From positions 124,001 through 188,000 of the forward strand of contig NZ_FOKM01000004.1 in the NCBI RefSeq assembly GCF_900111905.1: a stretch of DNA of 64,000 bases, given 5' to 3'. Position numbers and translations under genes: made by a program. The notes under the pieces were generated by a model that was not told the origin of the DNA, did not search any database, and saw only the letters and a list, made by a program, of their open reading frames with translations. Positions 7,621-16,672 of the stretch are shown here, piece by piece (the stretch's first letter is position 1; every line of letters starts with the position of its first letter). The stretch is from Rhizobium sp. NFR07. GTDB taxonomy: Bacteria; Pseudomonadota; Alphaproteobacteria; Rhizobiales; Rhizobiaceae.

Positions 7621-8355
7621 ATGTCCAAGAACCAGCCGCTCAAGGGTCGCGTCGCGATCGTCACCGGAGCCGGCGGCGATATCGGGTATGCGACTGCCAA
7701 AGCCTTTGCAGAGGCTGGAGCCTCCGTCGCATTGCTCGATCTTCACGCCGTCGAGAACGCCGATGCGATGTTTCCCATCGCCTGCGACATCGCCGATCCG
7801 GCAGCGGTGGAGGCTGCGGTCGATAAGGTCGTGGCCAAATTCGGCCGCATCGACATGATCGTCAACAATGCCGCTGCCGAAACGCCGCTTGGCACTGTCT
7901 GCGATATCCCACTCGAAAGCTGGAAACGCACACTCGACGTCAATCTGACCGGTGCCTTCCTGCTCTGCAAATATGCCATTCCGCATATGAGACGGCAGGG
8001 TGGGGTCATTCTCAACATCGCCTCGCAGCTTGGTCACGTCACCACGCCGGGCAGGGCTGCCTATTCCGCCAGCAAGGCGGCGCTCCATTCTCTTACTCGA
8101 AGCCTCGCGCTCGATCATGCGGCCGATGGCATTCGCGCCGTCAGCCTGTCGCCGGGTGCCGTGCTCACCAGCCGGGTGACCCGGCAGGCGGGCGGAGAGG
8201 AGCAGGCGGTTGCCGCACTTGCGCCGCTCCATCCGATCGGCCGCATCGGAACGCCGCAAGAGATCGCGGCGACCGCGCTCTTCCTCGTGTCCGATGGCGC
8301 AGCCTTCATCACCGGCACGGATGTGCTGGTGGATGGTGGCTACACGGCGCGCTGA
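7621..8355 (+). CDS. SDR family NAD(P)-dependent oxidoreductase
   Basis: Classical short-chain dehydrogenase of 244 residues. The cofactor motif TGAGGDIG is at 15-22 and the NNAA motif follows after the fourth strand. The catalytic Ser, Tyr and Lys lie in NIASQLGHVTTPGRAAYSAS followed by KAAL. The C-terminus ends in GTDVLVDGGYTAR, typical of FabG-like members. Such enzymes oxidise secondary alcohols or reduce ketones; the substrate is not visible. It faces leuCD across a shared operator and ends five bases before the convergent Ohr gene, so it probably belongs to the same catabolic unit. Confidence 0.92.
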   Translation: MSKNQPLKGRVAIVTGAGGDIGYATAKAFAEAGASVALLDLHAVENADAMFPIACDIADPAAVEAAVDKVVAKFGRIDMIVNNAAAETPLGTVCDIPLESWKRTLDVNLTGAFLLCKYAIPHMRRQGGVILNIASQLGHVTTPGRAAYSASKAALHSLTRSLALDHAADGIRAVSLSPGAVLTSRVTRQAGGEEQAVAALAPLHPIGRIGTPQEIAATALFLVSDGAAFITGTDVLVDGGYTAR

Positions 8356-8359
8356 TCCC

Positions 8360-8788
8360 TTATTCCGCAAGGCTGAGCGTGACCTCGACATTGTTGCGGA
8401 TCGCGTTGGAATAGGGGCAGGTCTGGTGCGTCAGCGCCAGCAGCGCCTCGGCATCCGACTTGTCGATGCCGGGGATGGTGACGACCATCCGCACTGCCAG
8501 CCCGTAACCCGGCGCATCGTCGCGCGGGCCGATATCGACCGCGCACCGGATTTCCGGCGTGCCGATATCGAGCTTCTTCTGCTTGGCGAGAAAATCCATC
8601 GTGCTGATGAAGCAGGCCGAGTAGCCGGCGGCGAAGAGTTGTTCCGGGTTGGTGCCGCCGGCGCCGGCGCCGCCCATGCTCTTCGGCTTGACGAGATTAA
8701 GCTTCAGCTCGCCCTGTCCGTCGGTAGCCTCCGCGGTTCCGGTGCGGCCGCCTCTGGCGATGGCTTCGGCGGTATAAATGACCTTCAT
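8360..8788 (-). CDS. ohr: Organic hydroperoxide resistance (Ohr/OsmC) family protein
   Basis: Ohr-type thiol peroxidase, 142 residues, the normal length. It has the opening KVIYTAEAIARGGRTGTAEA, the first redox cysteine in LFAAGYSACFISTM and the second in HQTCPYSNAIRNN. These enzymes reduce fatty-acid and other organic hydroperoxides, usually using lipoyl cofactors. It is the last gene of a minus-strand run with the epimerase (36 bases upstream) and the ene-reductase. No OhrR regulator gene lies next to it, so control probably comes from the operon promoter. Confidence 0.93.
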   Translation of the reverse strand: MKVIYTAEAIARGGRTGTAEATDGQGELKLNLVKPKSMGGAGAGGTNPEQLFAAGYSACFISTMDFLAKQKKLDIGTPEIRCAVDIGPRDDAPGYGLAVRMVVTIPGIDKSDAEALLALTHQTCPYSNAIRNNVEVTLSLAE

Positions 8789-8824
8789 ATTGCTCTCCTT
8801 GGCATCTTTTCTCTTGGGATTGTC

Positions 8825-9790
8825 TCAGTGGGTCTGTTTCGCGAGCCAGGCGACATAGTCGTCGCAGGCCTCGGCCGATGCCATGAAGCGGAAGCCGAAA
8901 TCGCGCTCGAACTTTGCGCCGGAAACCGGCTGGCGGGTTCTGGACAGGTCGTCGTTGAAGGCGATCGTGCTGTCGCTGGCATCGTCCTTGCCTGCTTCAC
9001 AGGTCCAGCCGGGATGGGATTTCGACAGGCGTTGGCAGAGCGTGCCGACATGCCAGGTTTCGCCGAGGCTGAGATTGTAAAGGTCGGACGGAAGCGTTTC
9101 GGCCGTCGCCAGAATGGCGAGAGCGCGGGCTATGTCGCGGCTGCTCGTCCAGTCGCGCGCGCCTCCATCTGGCAGGCGGACGGCTTCGCCGGCGGCGGCC
9201 TTGCGGGTCAGCTGATAGGGCGGGCTCATCGTCTCGCGAACGCCGGTCTCGTGCTCGTGCGGGCCGAAAACAGCGGTAATCCGGGCTCTTGCGGTCGAGA
9301 CGCCGAAGCTTTTGCCTGCCTCCGCGACCAACCGCTCGCTGGCGAGCTTGGTAAAACCGTAAAGCGTCGTCGGCATCGGGTTCACGTCTTCGGTAACAGG
9401 AGCGTCTTCGAACGGGGCCGTGCCATAGACTGCCGACGAACTCGGATAGACGAAGCGGGTGAGGCCGGCCTTGCGTCCCTCCTCAAGCAGGATCGCGGTC
9501 GATACGGTGTTGACGTCGAAGGCATCGGTCGCCGTCGCGATCGCGCTCTTTGGTCCGAGCGTGATCGCTGCGGCGTGGATGATCTTCTTTATGCCGTGAC
9601 GGGTGAGGACGGTGGCAATCGCAGCGCGGTCTCGCACATCGGCGATCTCGACTGCGAGGCCCTTCATCGTGGCGAATGCGGGTGGCAGCGGACGGTTGTT
9701 GAGGGCGACGACCTGTCTGCCGTCGGCCAGCAATGTTTCGATGAGGTTGAGGCCGATGAAGCCGCCGGCGCCGGTGATCAGGATGGTCAT
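8825..9790 (-). CDS. NAD-dependent epimerase/dehydratase family protein
   Basis: Extended short-chain dehydrogenase of 321 residues. The Rossmann motif TGAGGFIG is at residues 6-13, the active-site segment is YPSSSAVYGTAP, and the catalytic Tyr and Lys are in TTLYGFTKLASE. It resembles UDP-sugar epimerases in fold but lacks obvious nucleotide-sugar signatures, so a substrate such as a hydroxyacid or sugar acid is equally possible. It is 13 bases downstream of the ene-reductase gene and 36 bases upstream of ohr, in one operon. Confidence 0.9.
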   Translation of the reverse strand: MTILITGAGGFIGLNLIETLLADGRQVVALNNRPLPPAFATMKGLAVEIADVRDRAAIATVLTRHGIKKIIHAAAITLGPKSAIATATDAFDVNTVSTAILLEEGRKAGLTRFVYPSSSAVYGTAPFEDAPVTEDVNPMPTTLYGFTKLASERLVAEAGKSFGVSTARARITAVFGPHEHETGVRETMSPPYQLTRKAAAGEAVRLPDGGARDWTSSRDIARALAILATAETLPSDLYNLSLGETWHVGTLCQRLSKSHPGWTCEAGKDDASDSTIAFNDDLSRTRQPVSGAKFERDFGFRFMASAEACDDYVAWLAKQTH

Positions 9791-9803
9791 GGCAATTCTC
9801 TTC

Positions 9804-11777
9804 CTAATTCAGTTCTCTGGCGGCCAGATGGGCGTGGTAGACGGCTTCCAGCGCGGTGCGGGGGGCAAGGTTGTCGCCGATCTGGCGGACGGGGATGCCG
9901 AGCGCACGCAATTCGCGGAACAGCGTCTGATCGGCGAAATTGTGCTCGGCGGCGATCAGTGCGGTAATGCCGGCATGGATTTCCATCTCGCCGGTGGAGA
10001 GGTCCTCCGCCGTTAATGTGCCACCGTCATAGCTCGCAACGCGACGAAGGGTGGCAAGCCTCACCTTGCGCTCGCGCAGCCGCTTCATGTTGGCTAGCGT
10101 CGAGTAGATGGTCGTGCGCCAGGCGATGCCGCCGATGGGGGAGAAGAAGGTGACGCGCTTGCCGAGATCGGCGAGATGTTCCGCGAGCGTCAGTGCCGCC
10201 CATTCGCCGGTGCGGTCGAAGAGAGCGACGTTGTCTCCCAACGCCTCGGGGTTTTGAAGGGCTTCCGGAATGGTCAGCGCCTTGCCGCCGCCGGGGATGA
10301 TGGCGCGGACCGGTGTCGAGCCGGTGGCGAGGAACACTGCGTCGGCATTGAAGCCGGCGATTGCCGCCGCTTCGGCCTGCTTGCCGCATTCCACTGTCAC
10401 GCCCAAGCGTTCAATGTCCGCGATCTGCTCTTCCAGCAGATGAGAGAATTTAGACCGTTTCGGCATCCTGATCGCATCGCGCAACTGCCCGCCGGGTGCG
10501 TCACCCTTTTCCCAGAGCGTGACCTTGTGGCCGCGCGCTGCGGCGGTGCGGGCCGCTTCCAGCCCGGCCGGGCCGGCGCCTATGATCAGCAGCTTTTTCG
10601 GTTTCTCCGTCACGATCTCCGCCAGTTCGGCCCAGTCTCCCTCGAGCCCCGCCCGAGGATTGACCAGACATCGGATCGGCAGGTTCTTTTCCAGCATGCC
10701 GGCGCAGCCCTGGTTGCAGGCGACGCAGGTGCGGATTTCGTGCGTGCGGCCTTCGACGGTTTTTTTCACGATCGCCGGCTCGGCGAGATGGGCGCGGGCC
10801 ATGCCGACGGCATCGGCGCCGCCGCTCGCAATCATTGCCTCCGCCTCGTCCAGCTTGGTGAAGCGACAGACGGCGAAGACGGGCATGGTCTGGCCGGCGG
10901 CATGGAGGGCCGAGCGGATGCGGGCGGGCAGTTCGCGAAACGGTGCGGGATCGATCGCCATGTCGGCCATCTGCGAGGCCAGCGAATAGGAGGCGTGATA
11001 GGCCGAGTGGGAGACGTTCAAGAAGTCGATTTTTGCCGCCGCGGCAAGGGCAGGGGCGATGAGTTCAGCCTGGTCGATCGTCATGCCGCCCTCGACATAT
11101 TCCTCGCCGCTGAGGCGTACGCCGAGGCAGAAGCCGTCGCTGACTTCGGCCCGCACGGCGCGCAGGACCTCGATCGGGAAGCGCATCCGCTTTTCCAGCG
11201 AGCCGCCATAATCATCCTCGCGCTTGTTGGAGAGAGGCGAGAGGAATTGCTGCAGCAGGTGGCCGTGGGCCATTTGCAATTCGATGCCGTCAAAACCGGC
11301 TGCGACGAGATTGCGCGCGGTCAGCACGTGACCTTCGATCACCGCATCCATATCGTCGCGTTCCATCGGCCGGGGCGGCAGCGCCGATGTCGACCACGGG
11401 ATGGGCGAGGGGCCGAAGGAGACGGTGCGCTCGAAATCGCCTTCGACTTGTCGTCCAAGATGGATAATCTGGCCGAGGATGCGGGCGCCTTCCGCCTTCA
11501 CGGCCTCGGTGATCCTGCGGAAGGGCGCGATGCAGGCCGGGTCGAAACCGCAGACGGCCTGGGGGCGCCCGAGGGAATTGGCATGAACGCGGATCGATTC
11601 AAAGATGATGGCGCCGACGCCACCTTTGGCCCGTTCGCGGTGATAGGCGAGATGCCGCTCGCTCGGCAGGTGGTCCTCGCCGAAATTGGTCGTATGGGCC
11701 GGAACGATGATCCGGTTGCGAAATTCCAGGTTGCCCACCCTCAGCGGACTGAGGGTGCGAGAAAAAGCTTGCGGCAT
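9804..11777 (-). CDS. NADH:flavin oxidoreductase / 2,4-dienoyl-CoA reductase-type protein
   Basis: A two-part ene-reductase of about 657 residues. The N-terminal half is an old-yellow-enzyme TIM barrel with the FMN site and HGHLLQQFLSPLSNKREDDYGG typical of the family. A four-cysteine iron-sulfur motif follows (CVACNQGCAGML, then IRC), and then an NAD/FAD-binding half with IIGAGPAGLEAARTAAARG. Relatives include 2,4-dienoyl-CoA reductase, trimethylamine dehydrogenase and ring-reducing or N-demethylating enzymes. The start at 11777 (MPQAFSRTLSPLRVG) fits the family better than an ATG 33 bases upstream. It heads the operon with the epimerase and ohr and is divergent from the HutC-type regulator, which probably controls it. 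Confidence 0.92.
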   Translation of the reverse strand: MPQAFSRTLSPLRVGNLEFRNRIIVPAHTTNFGEDHLPSERHLAYHRERAKGGVGAIIFESIRVHANSLGRPQAVCGFDPACIAPFRRITEAVKAEGARILGQIIHLGRQVEGDFERTVSFGPSPIPWSTSALPPRPMERDDMDAVIEGHVLTARNLVAAGFDGIELQMAHGHLLQQFLSPLSNKREDDYGGSLEKRMRFPIEVLRAVRAEVSDGFCLGVRLSGEEYVEGGMTIDQAELIAPALAAAAKIDFLNVSHSAYHASYSLASQMADMAIDPAPFRELPARIRSALHAAGQTMPVFAVCRFTKLDEAEAMIASGGADAVGMARAHLAEPAIVKKTVEGRTHEIRTCVACNQGCAGMLEKNLPIRCLVNPRAGLEGDWAELAEIVTEKPKKLLIIGAGPAGLEAARTAAARGHKVTLWEKGDAPGGQLRDAIRMPKRSKFSHLLEEQIADIERLGVTVECGKQAEAAAIAGFNADAVFLATGSTPVRAIIPGGGKALTIPEALQNPEALGDNVALFDRTGEWAALTLAEHLADLGKRVTFFSPIGGIAWRTTIYSTLANMKRLRERKVRLATLRRVASYDGGTLTAEDLSTGEMEIHAGITALIAAEHNFADQTLFRELRALGIPVRQIGDNLAPRTALEAVYHAHLAARELN

Positions 11778-11869
11778 GCGGCGGTGTTCCCGTTTTATAT
11801 TGCACTGCACATAGGCAATCTTTGTTGCTGACCGTTATATGGGCATTGACGATATCTGTCATCTACAAT

Positions 11870-11884
11870 ATACAAAAGCTGTAT
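11870..11884. promoter_or_regulatory. Operator candidate upstream of the HutC-type regulator
   Basis: ATACA (11870-11874) and TGTAT (11880-11884) form 5-bp inverted arms around AAAGC in an AT-rich patch between divergent genes. CTGTATTA at 11879-11886 resembles the half-site CTGTATTG at 7530-7537 in the leuCD/SDR promoter, though the arms are arranged differently. Autoregulation by the adjacent regulator is inferred. Confidence 0.4.
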
Positions 11885-11912
11885 TAAAAATAAGATAGAT
11901 TGGGGAACTGGC

Positions 11913-12734
11913 TTGAGGCCGGCAACGGAACCGCTAAAGACACAGAAAGTGTATCTTCTGCTCCGTGACAGGATTGTTTCGGGAGAGTTGAAGGCGGGTG
12001 CGCGGCTGCCCAGCGAGCTTGCGCTCGCAGGCCAATACGAAGTCTCGCGCGTCACCATCAGGCTGGCGCTCGATCTGCTTGCAAGGGAAGATCTCGTCGA
12101 AAAACGGGTCGGGTCCGGCACCTATATCAAGGGTGCCGTCTTCGGCCAGCCGGTGACGGCCGATCTTTCCAATGCCTTTGCGCATCTGATCGAGATGGGG
12201 CGGTCGACGGCCGTGAAGCTCATCTCGTTCGAATATGTCGAGGCACCTGCAAGAATAACCGAGGCGCTTCGCCTCGAAGACGACGAACGCGTGCAGAAAT
12301 CCGTGCGCGTCCGTTCATTCGATGACGTTCCCTTCTCCTATCTGACAGCCTACGTGCCCGAGCGTATCGGGCGCGGTTATTCTCGCGATGATCTCGCCAA
12401 TCTTGCCCTTCTCGAACTGATCGAGCGATCCGGTCTGAAGACCGAAACCGCGTGGCAGGAAGTGGGTGCGGTCCTCGCGAATCCGGAAGTGGCTGAGGCG
12501 CTCGGCATCGGTGTGGGCTCGCCCCTCATCGCTTTGACCCGCGTCGTCTACGGGAAGGGCGGGCAGGGCATGGAATATCTCCAGGCCCTCTACCGTCCCG
12601 ATCGCTACAGCCTGCAAATGAACCTCGTACGCAAGGGCAGTGAAGGGAGCCGGCACTGGAGCCCCACGTCCGAGGTCTATCGGAGCGAGCGCGAAAACGG
12701 CCCCCGCGCAGGCAAGAGGATGGTGAAGAAATGA
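11913..12734 (+). CDS. GntR family transcriptional regulator, HutC subfamily (UTRA domain)
   Basis: A 273-residue regulator. Residues 10-75 are a GntR winged helix (YLLLRDRIVSGELKAGARLP, SELALAGQYEVSRVTIRLAL, EKRVGSGTYIKG), and the rest is a UTRA ligand-binding domain of the HutC type, including RSFDDVPFSYLTAYVPERIG and GQGMEYLQALYRPDRYSLQM. Such regulators are usually repressors released by a pathway intermediate. The start is TTG at 11913 with GGGGA just upstream; no better ATG is in frame. Its last bases overlap the start of the binding-protein gene (ATGA), so regulator and importer are co-transcribed. Confidence 0.92.
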   Translation: MRPATEPLKTQKVYLLLRDRIVSGELKAGARLPSELALAGQYEVSRVTIRLALDLLAREDLVEKRVGSGTYIKGAVFGQPVTADLSNAFAHLIEMGRSTAVKLISFEYVEAPARITEALRLEDDERVQKSVRVRSFDDVPFSYLTAYVPERIGRGYSRDDLANLALLELIERSGLKTETAWQEVGAVLANPEVAEALGIGVGSPLIALTRVVYGKGGQGMEYLQALYRPDRYSLQMNLVRKGSEGSRHWSPTSEVYRSERENGPRAGKRMVKK

Positions 12735-13954
12735 AGACGCTCATGAACTCCGTATCCCGGCGCACGCTGCTGCAGACCGGCGGCGCGCTGGCTGCAACGC
12801 TTGCCGCCCCCGGCCTCGTCCGGGCGCAGGCGCCGACGGTCAAGATCGGTCTCTTACAGCCGATGACCGGCGCATTCGCGAATGATGGCGACCTCGCCAA
12901 GATCGGCGCGGAATATGCCATCAAGGAAATCAACGACGCCGGCGGCATCAAGGCGCTCGGCGGCGCGAAACTCGAACTGTTGGTCGGCGATTCCCGCTCC
13001 AACGCGGAAGCCGGCGCGCAGGCGACCGAACAGCTTCAGGCAGATGGCGCGGCAATCGTCGTCGGCGGTTTCGCCAGCGGCATCGCTATGACCGGAACCC
13101 AGGCGGCTGCCCGCTATGAGCTGCCTTTCATCATCGACTGCGCCGTGTCCGACGCGCTGATGACCCGCAACCTGAAAAACGTCTTCCGCTTCAACCCGAG
13201 CTTCTCGATGGCAGCCGACGTGGCTCTGAAGAACCTCGTGCTGATCAATGATGCTTCCGGCAAGGCGGCCAAGACTGTCGCGATCGTCCATGAAGACGGC
13301 CTTCTGGGTTCGGGTCTTGCCAAGCTGATGCAGGCACGCCTGCCGGAGCTCGGCTTCGAGGTTGTAGAGACGATTTCCCATCCGACGCCGGCCCGTGACA
13401 TGAACAATGTCGTGCTGCGCCTGCGCTCTCTGCAGCCCGATCTCATCATTCCGTCGCATTACTTCAACGAATTCGTTCTCTTTGCCCGCACGCTGCAGCA
13501 GCAGCGGGTCAAGCCGAAGGGCATATACGCCCTCTTCGGCGGCGCGGCGTCGAGCTACAAGTTCGTCAGCGAGTTCCCGGAAGCGGCCGAAGGCGTCATG
13601 GACGTCAACCACTGGGGCGATCCCAAGAACCCGACAAACGACAAGCTGATGGCAGCCGTCAAGGACGCCGGCAAGTTCTACGCCTACAACACGCCGATCA
13701 ACTATTCGGTCATCCAGGTGGCGGCGCAGGCGCTGGAATTCGCCAAGAGCGCCGATCGCGGCGCCATCAACGAGGCGCTTTCGAAGAACGAATTCGACAG
13801 CGGCATCATGCCCTACGGCAAGTCGAAATTCGATGCGACCGGCCAGAACGTCAATGCCCTGCCGCTCAATACCCAGGTCCAGGGTGGCCAGATCAAGGTC
13901 ATTTACCCGGATCAGTTCGCCCAGGCGAAACCGAAATTCCCGGCCAACGGCTGA
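12731..13954 (+). CDS. ABC transporter substrate-binding protein, branched-chain amino acid type, Tat-exported
   Basis: A periplasmic binding protein of the type I fold (Peripla_BP_6), 407 residues. The N-terminus MKTLMNSVSRRTLLQTGGAL is a twin-arginine signal, followed by a hydrophobic stretch and an APGLVRAQA cleavage region. The mature part opens with VKIGLLQPMTGAFANDGDLA, standard for the family. It serves the LivHMGF-type importer encoded just downstream. The family binds branched-chain amino acids but also amides, urea and aromatic acids, and the neighbouring hydantoinase genes suggest a nitrogen-containing cyclic substrate. Confidence 0.93.
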   Translation: MKTLMNSVSRRTLLQTGGALAATLAAPGLVRAQAPTVKIGLLQPMTGAFANDGDLAKIGAEYAIKEINDAGGIKALGGAKLELLVGDSRSNAEAGAQATEQLQADGAAIVVGGFASGIAMTGTQAAARYELPFIIDCAVSDALMTRNLKNVFRFNPSFSMAADVALKNLVLINDASGKAAKTVAIVHEDGLLGSGLAKLMQARLPELGFEVVETISHPTPARDMNNVVLRLRSLQPDLIIPSHYFNEFVLFARTLQQQRVKPKGIYALFGGAASSYKFVSEFPEAAEGVMDVNHWGDPKNPTNDKLMAAVKDAGKFYAYNTPINYSVIQVAAQALEFAKSADRGAINEALSKNEFDSGIMPYGKSKFDATGQNVNALPLNTQVQGGQIKVIYPDQFAQAKPKFPANG

Positions 13955-14059
13955 TCCCTTTGACTACGGCAGGTCCGGGGCGGCGCTTTCGCCCCGGACA
14001 ACTCCGGCAATGCAAGCCCGGCAACTGAACTCGGCAGGAATGTCCGGCAAGGGAAGTTC

Positions 14060-14932
14060 ATGTATTCACCGATCATCATCTTCGAAGCGCTGGCCAACGG
14101 ATTGATGCTCGGGGCGGTCTATGCCCTGATCGCTCTCGGGCTGACGCTGATCTACGGCGTTCTGCACATCGTCAATTTCGCCCACGGGGCGCTTCTCACT
14201 GTCGCCATGTACGCGATCTGGCTGGCATTCGAAAAATTCGGCCTCGATCCCTATCTCGCGATCCTGATCGTCACACCTTTGATGTTTGCGCTCGGTTATG
14301 CCTTGCAGCGCTTCATCATCGGCCCGTCCAGCCATGGATCGGACAACGGCATCCTGCTTGTGACGCTCGGCCTTTCCATCGTCATCCAGAACCTGCTGCT
14401 TGCCGGATTCAGTTCCGACACGCTGACGATCGCCACCGATTACGCCTTCGGCGTGGTGCCGATCGGGCCGCTGCTTCTGTCGCTGCCGCGCGTCATCGGG
14501 CTGGGTGTCTCGCTGCTGACGGCGCTGCTCTTGTGGTTCGTGCTTAACCGCACGGATATTGGCAAGGCGATCCGCGCGGTTGCCAAGGAACGGCTGGGTG
14601 CCAGCCTCGTCGGCATCAATGTCGCGCATGTCTATGCCATGACGTTCGCGCTCGGCACTGCGTGCCTAGCGATCGCTGCCGGGCTGCTGATGCCGACCTT
14701 CTATGTCAGCCCGACCACCGGTGCCGCCTTCGTGCTCGTCGCCTTCACCATCGTCGTGCTCGGCGGCATGGGATCGATCCTCGGTGCGCTGATCGGCGGC
14801 CTGCTGATCGGTGTCGTGGAGGCGGTCTTCAGCCTCTTCCTCGGCGACAGTCTCGGGCAGATCGGCATCTTCCTGATCTTCATCCTGGTCCTGCTGGTCA
14901 AGCCGACCGGCCTGTTCGGAGCACGCGGATGA
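14060..14932 (+). CDS. livH: Branched-chain amino acid-type ABC transporter permease (LivH-like)
   Basis: Inner-membrane permease of 290 residues with about eight hydrophobic segments. ANGLMLGAVYALIALGLTLI and YGVLHIVNFAHGALLTVAMY are the classic N-terminal LivH block, and FVLVAFTIVVLGGMGSILGA is the EAA-type coupling region. It forms the channel with the LivM-like partner. A 105-base gap separates it from the binding-protein gene and its stop overlaps the next start (ATGA). Substrate specificity lies in the binding protein, so the name gives the family only. Confidence 0.93.
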   Translation: MYSPIIIFEALANGLMLGAVYALIALGLTLIYGVLHIVNFAHGALLTVAMYAIWLAFEKFGLDPYLAILIVTPLMFALGYALQRFIIGPSSHGSDNGILLVTLGLSIVIQNLLLAGFSSDTLTIATDYAFGVVPIGPLLLSLPRVIGLGVSLLTALLLWFVLNRTDIGKAIRAVAKERLGASLVGINVAHVYAMTFALGTACLAIAAGLLMPTFYVSPTTGAAFVLVAFTIVVLGGMGSILGALIGGLLIGVVEAVFSLFLGDSLGQIGIFLIFILVLLVKPTGLFGARG

Positions 14933-15915
14933 CCAAGAATTTCGAACTCATCCTCGCACTCGCGTTTCTGGCCTTGCTCGCCGTCCTGGCACTCGTCGGG
15001 CTGCCGGGAAACATCCTCAACCTGTTCATCTTCATGATGATCGTGGCGCTCACCGCGCAGGGCTGGAACATGCTCGGCGGCTATGGCGGCCTGTCGTCCT
15101 TCGGCCATGCGGCCTTCTTCGGCACCGGCGCCTATACGACGACGATCCTGCAGACGACATTCGGCATCAATGCCTGGATCGGGCTGGTCTGCGGCGTAGC
15201 GCTTGGCGCTCTGGTCGGCGCCCTCATCGGCTTCCTCAGCTTCCGGGCAGGGCTCAAGGGCTCCTATTTCGCCCTCATCACGCTCGCCTTCGCCGAGGTC
15301 CTGCGCATTCTCGCCAACAGCTGGGATTTCACCGGCGGCGCATCGGGCATGATGGTGTCGCTGAAGAACAGCTTCTGGGATTTGCAGTTTGCCGATCGCC
15401 GTTACTTCTTCCTCATCCTCGTCGTTTTCGTCGTGCTCGGCCTGTTCCTCACCCGCTGGCTGGAACGCTCGGCCTTCGGTGCCTATCTGATCGCGCTGCG
15501 TGAAAACGATCAGGCGGCGCAGGCGCTCGGCGTCGACATCTTCCGCATCAAGATGCAGGCGATCACCCTGTCGGCGGCAATCACCTCGCTCGCCGGCTGC
15601 CTCTATGTACAGAACTTCCTGTTCATCGACGCCAATGTCGCCTACGGCTCGTGGATCTCCATCGAGGCGCTGTTTGCCGCAATCGTCGGCGGTGCGGGCA
15701 CGATTGCCGGACCGCTGATCGGATCGGTGCTGCTGCTTGGGCTGGGGGAGATCACCAAGTCCTTCTCGGGCGGGATACCCGGCATCGATCTCGTCGTCTT
15801 CGGCATCATCCTCGTCCTCTGCGTCGCCTTTGCGCCGAACGGTGTCCGCGGCTATGTCGCCGACCTCTATCGCCGGCGCATGAACCGGCCGCCAAGCAGC
15901 CCGAAGATCGTGTGA
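14929..15915 (+). CDS. livM: Branched-chain amino acid-type ABC transporter permease (LivM-like)
   Basis: The second permease, 328 residues, hydrophobic throughout. MLGGYGGLSSFGHAAFFGTG near residue 45 and RAGLKGSYFALITLAFAEVL are LivM hallmarks, and RENDQAAQALGVDIFRIKMQ is the cytoplasmic coupling loop. The start at 14929 overlaps the livH stop; the longer frame upstream reads through livH and is not protein. It precedes the first ATPase gene by ten bases. Confidence 0.93.
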   Translation: MTKNFELILALAFLALLAVLALVGLPGNILNLFIFMMIVALTAQGWNMLGGYGGLSSFGHAAFFGTGAYTTTILQTTFGINAWIGLVCGVALGALVGALIGFLSFRAGLKGSYFALITLAFAEVLRILANSWDFTGGASGMMVSLKNSFWDLQFADRRYFFLILVVFVVLGLFLTRWLERSAFGAYLIALRENDQAAQALGVDIFRIKMQAITLSAAITSLAGCLYVQNFLFIDANVAYGSWISIEALFAAIVGGAGTIAGPLIGSVLLLGLGEITKSFSGGIPGIDLVVFGIILVLCVAFAPNGVRGYVADLYRRRMNRPPSSPKIV

Positions 15916-15925
15916 GGAGAGAGCC

Positions 15926-16672
15926 ATGCTGAAAGCACATAATCTCACCAAGCGCTTCTTCGGTCTCGTCGCAGTCGACAATGCCTCGATCGATGTTCCG
16001 GAAGGTTCGATCACCGGGCTGATCGGCCCGAACGGCGCCGGCAAGACGACGCTGTTTGCCATGATCGCTGGCTTTTCGCCGCCGAACGAAGGCCGTGTCG
16101 TTTTCCAGGGTGACGACATCACCACCGAGAAGCCGCATCTGCGCGCCCGTCGCGGCCTTGCCCGCACGTTCCAGATCGTCCAGCCCTTCGCCGGGTTGAA
16201 CGTGCGCGACAATATCGCGGTCGGTGCCTATCTGCACACGAAGGACCCGACCGAGGCCAAGCGCCGGGCGACCGAGGTTGCCGAAAAAGTCGGGCTCGGG
16301 CGCGAGCTCGACAAGCTGGCCTCCGGTCTCACGATTGCCGGGCGCAAGCGGCTGGAACTGGCCCGCGCGCTGGCGACCCGGCCGAAGCTTCTGCTGCTCG
16401 ACGAAGTGCTGGCCGGTCTCAATCCGTCGGAAATCCGCGACGTTCTGCCGATCATCCGCAAGATCCGCGAGGAAGGCGTCACGATCCTGATGATCGAGCA
16501 CATCATGCAGGCGGTGATGAACCTCTGCGACAGCGTCTATGTGCTCTCTCAGGGCAAGATGATCGCCAGCGGCGAGCCGAAGGTCGTCTGCACCGATCCG
16601 GCCGTGATCGAGGCCTATCTCGGCCATGGTGCCGCGGCCCGCATGCAGGCGGAAGGAGCGGCCCATGCTTGA
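15926..16672 (+). CDS. livG: ABC transporter ATP-binding protein (LivG-like)
   Basis: ATPase of 248 residues. Walker A is GPNGAGKTT near residue 34, Walker B is LLLLDEVLAGL. The signature loop is degenerate: where LSGGQ is expected the sequence reads ASGLTIAGRKRLELARAL, which is normal for LivG (usual form LSYGxQRRLEIARAL). The C-terminal extension and EHIMQAVMNLCDSVYVLSQG are typical of the family. It overlaps livF by eight bases. Confidence 0.93.
   Translation: MLKAHNLTKRFFGLVAVDNASIDVPEGSITGLIGPNGAGKTTLFAMIAGFSPPNEGRVVFQGDDITTEKPHLRARRGLARTFQIVQPFAGLNVRDNIAVGAYLHTKDPTEAKRRATEVAEKVGLGRELDKLASGLTIAGRKRLELARALATRPKLLLLDEVLAGLNPSEIRDVLPIIRKIREEGVTILMIEHIMQAVMNLCDSVYVLSQGKMIASGEPKVVCTDPAVIEAYLGHGAAARMQAEGAAHA

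Noticed and set aside
14662-14928. Earlier start for the LivM-like permease
   Set aside because: The extension is an out-of-frame reading of livH with an arginine-rich, non-family sequence.
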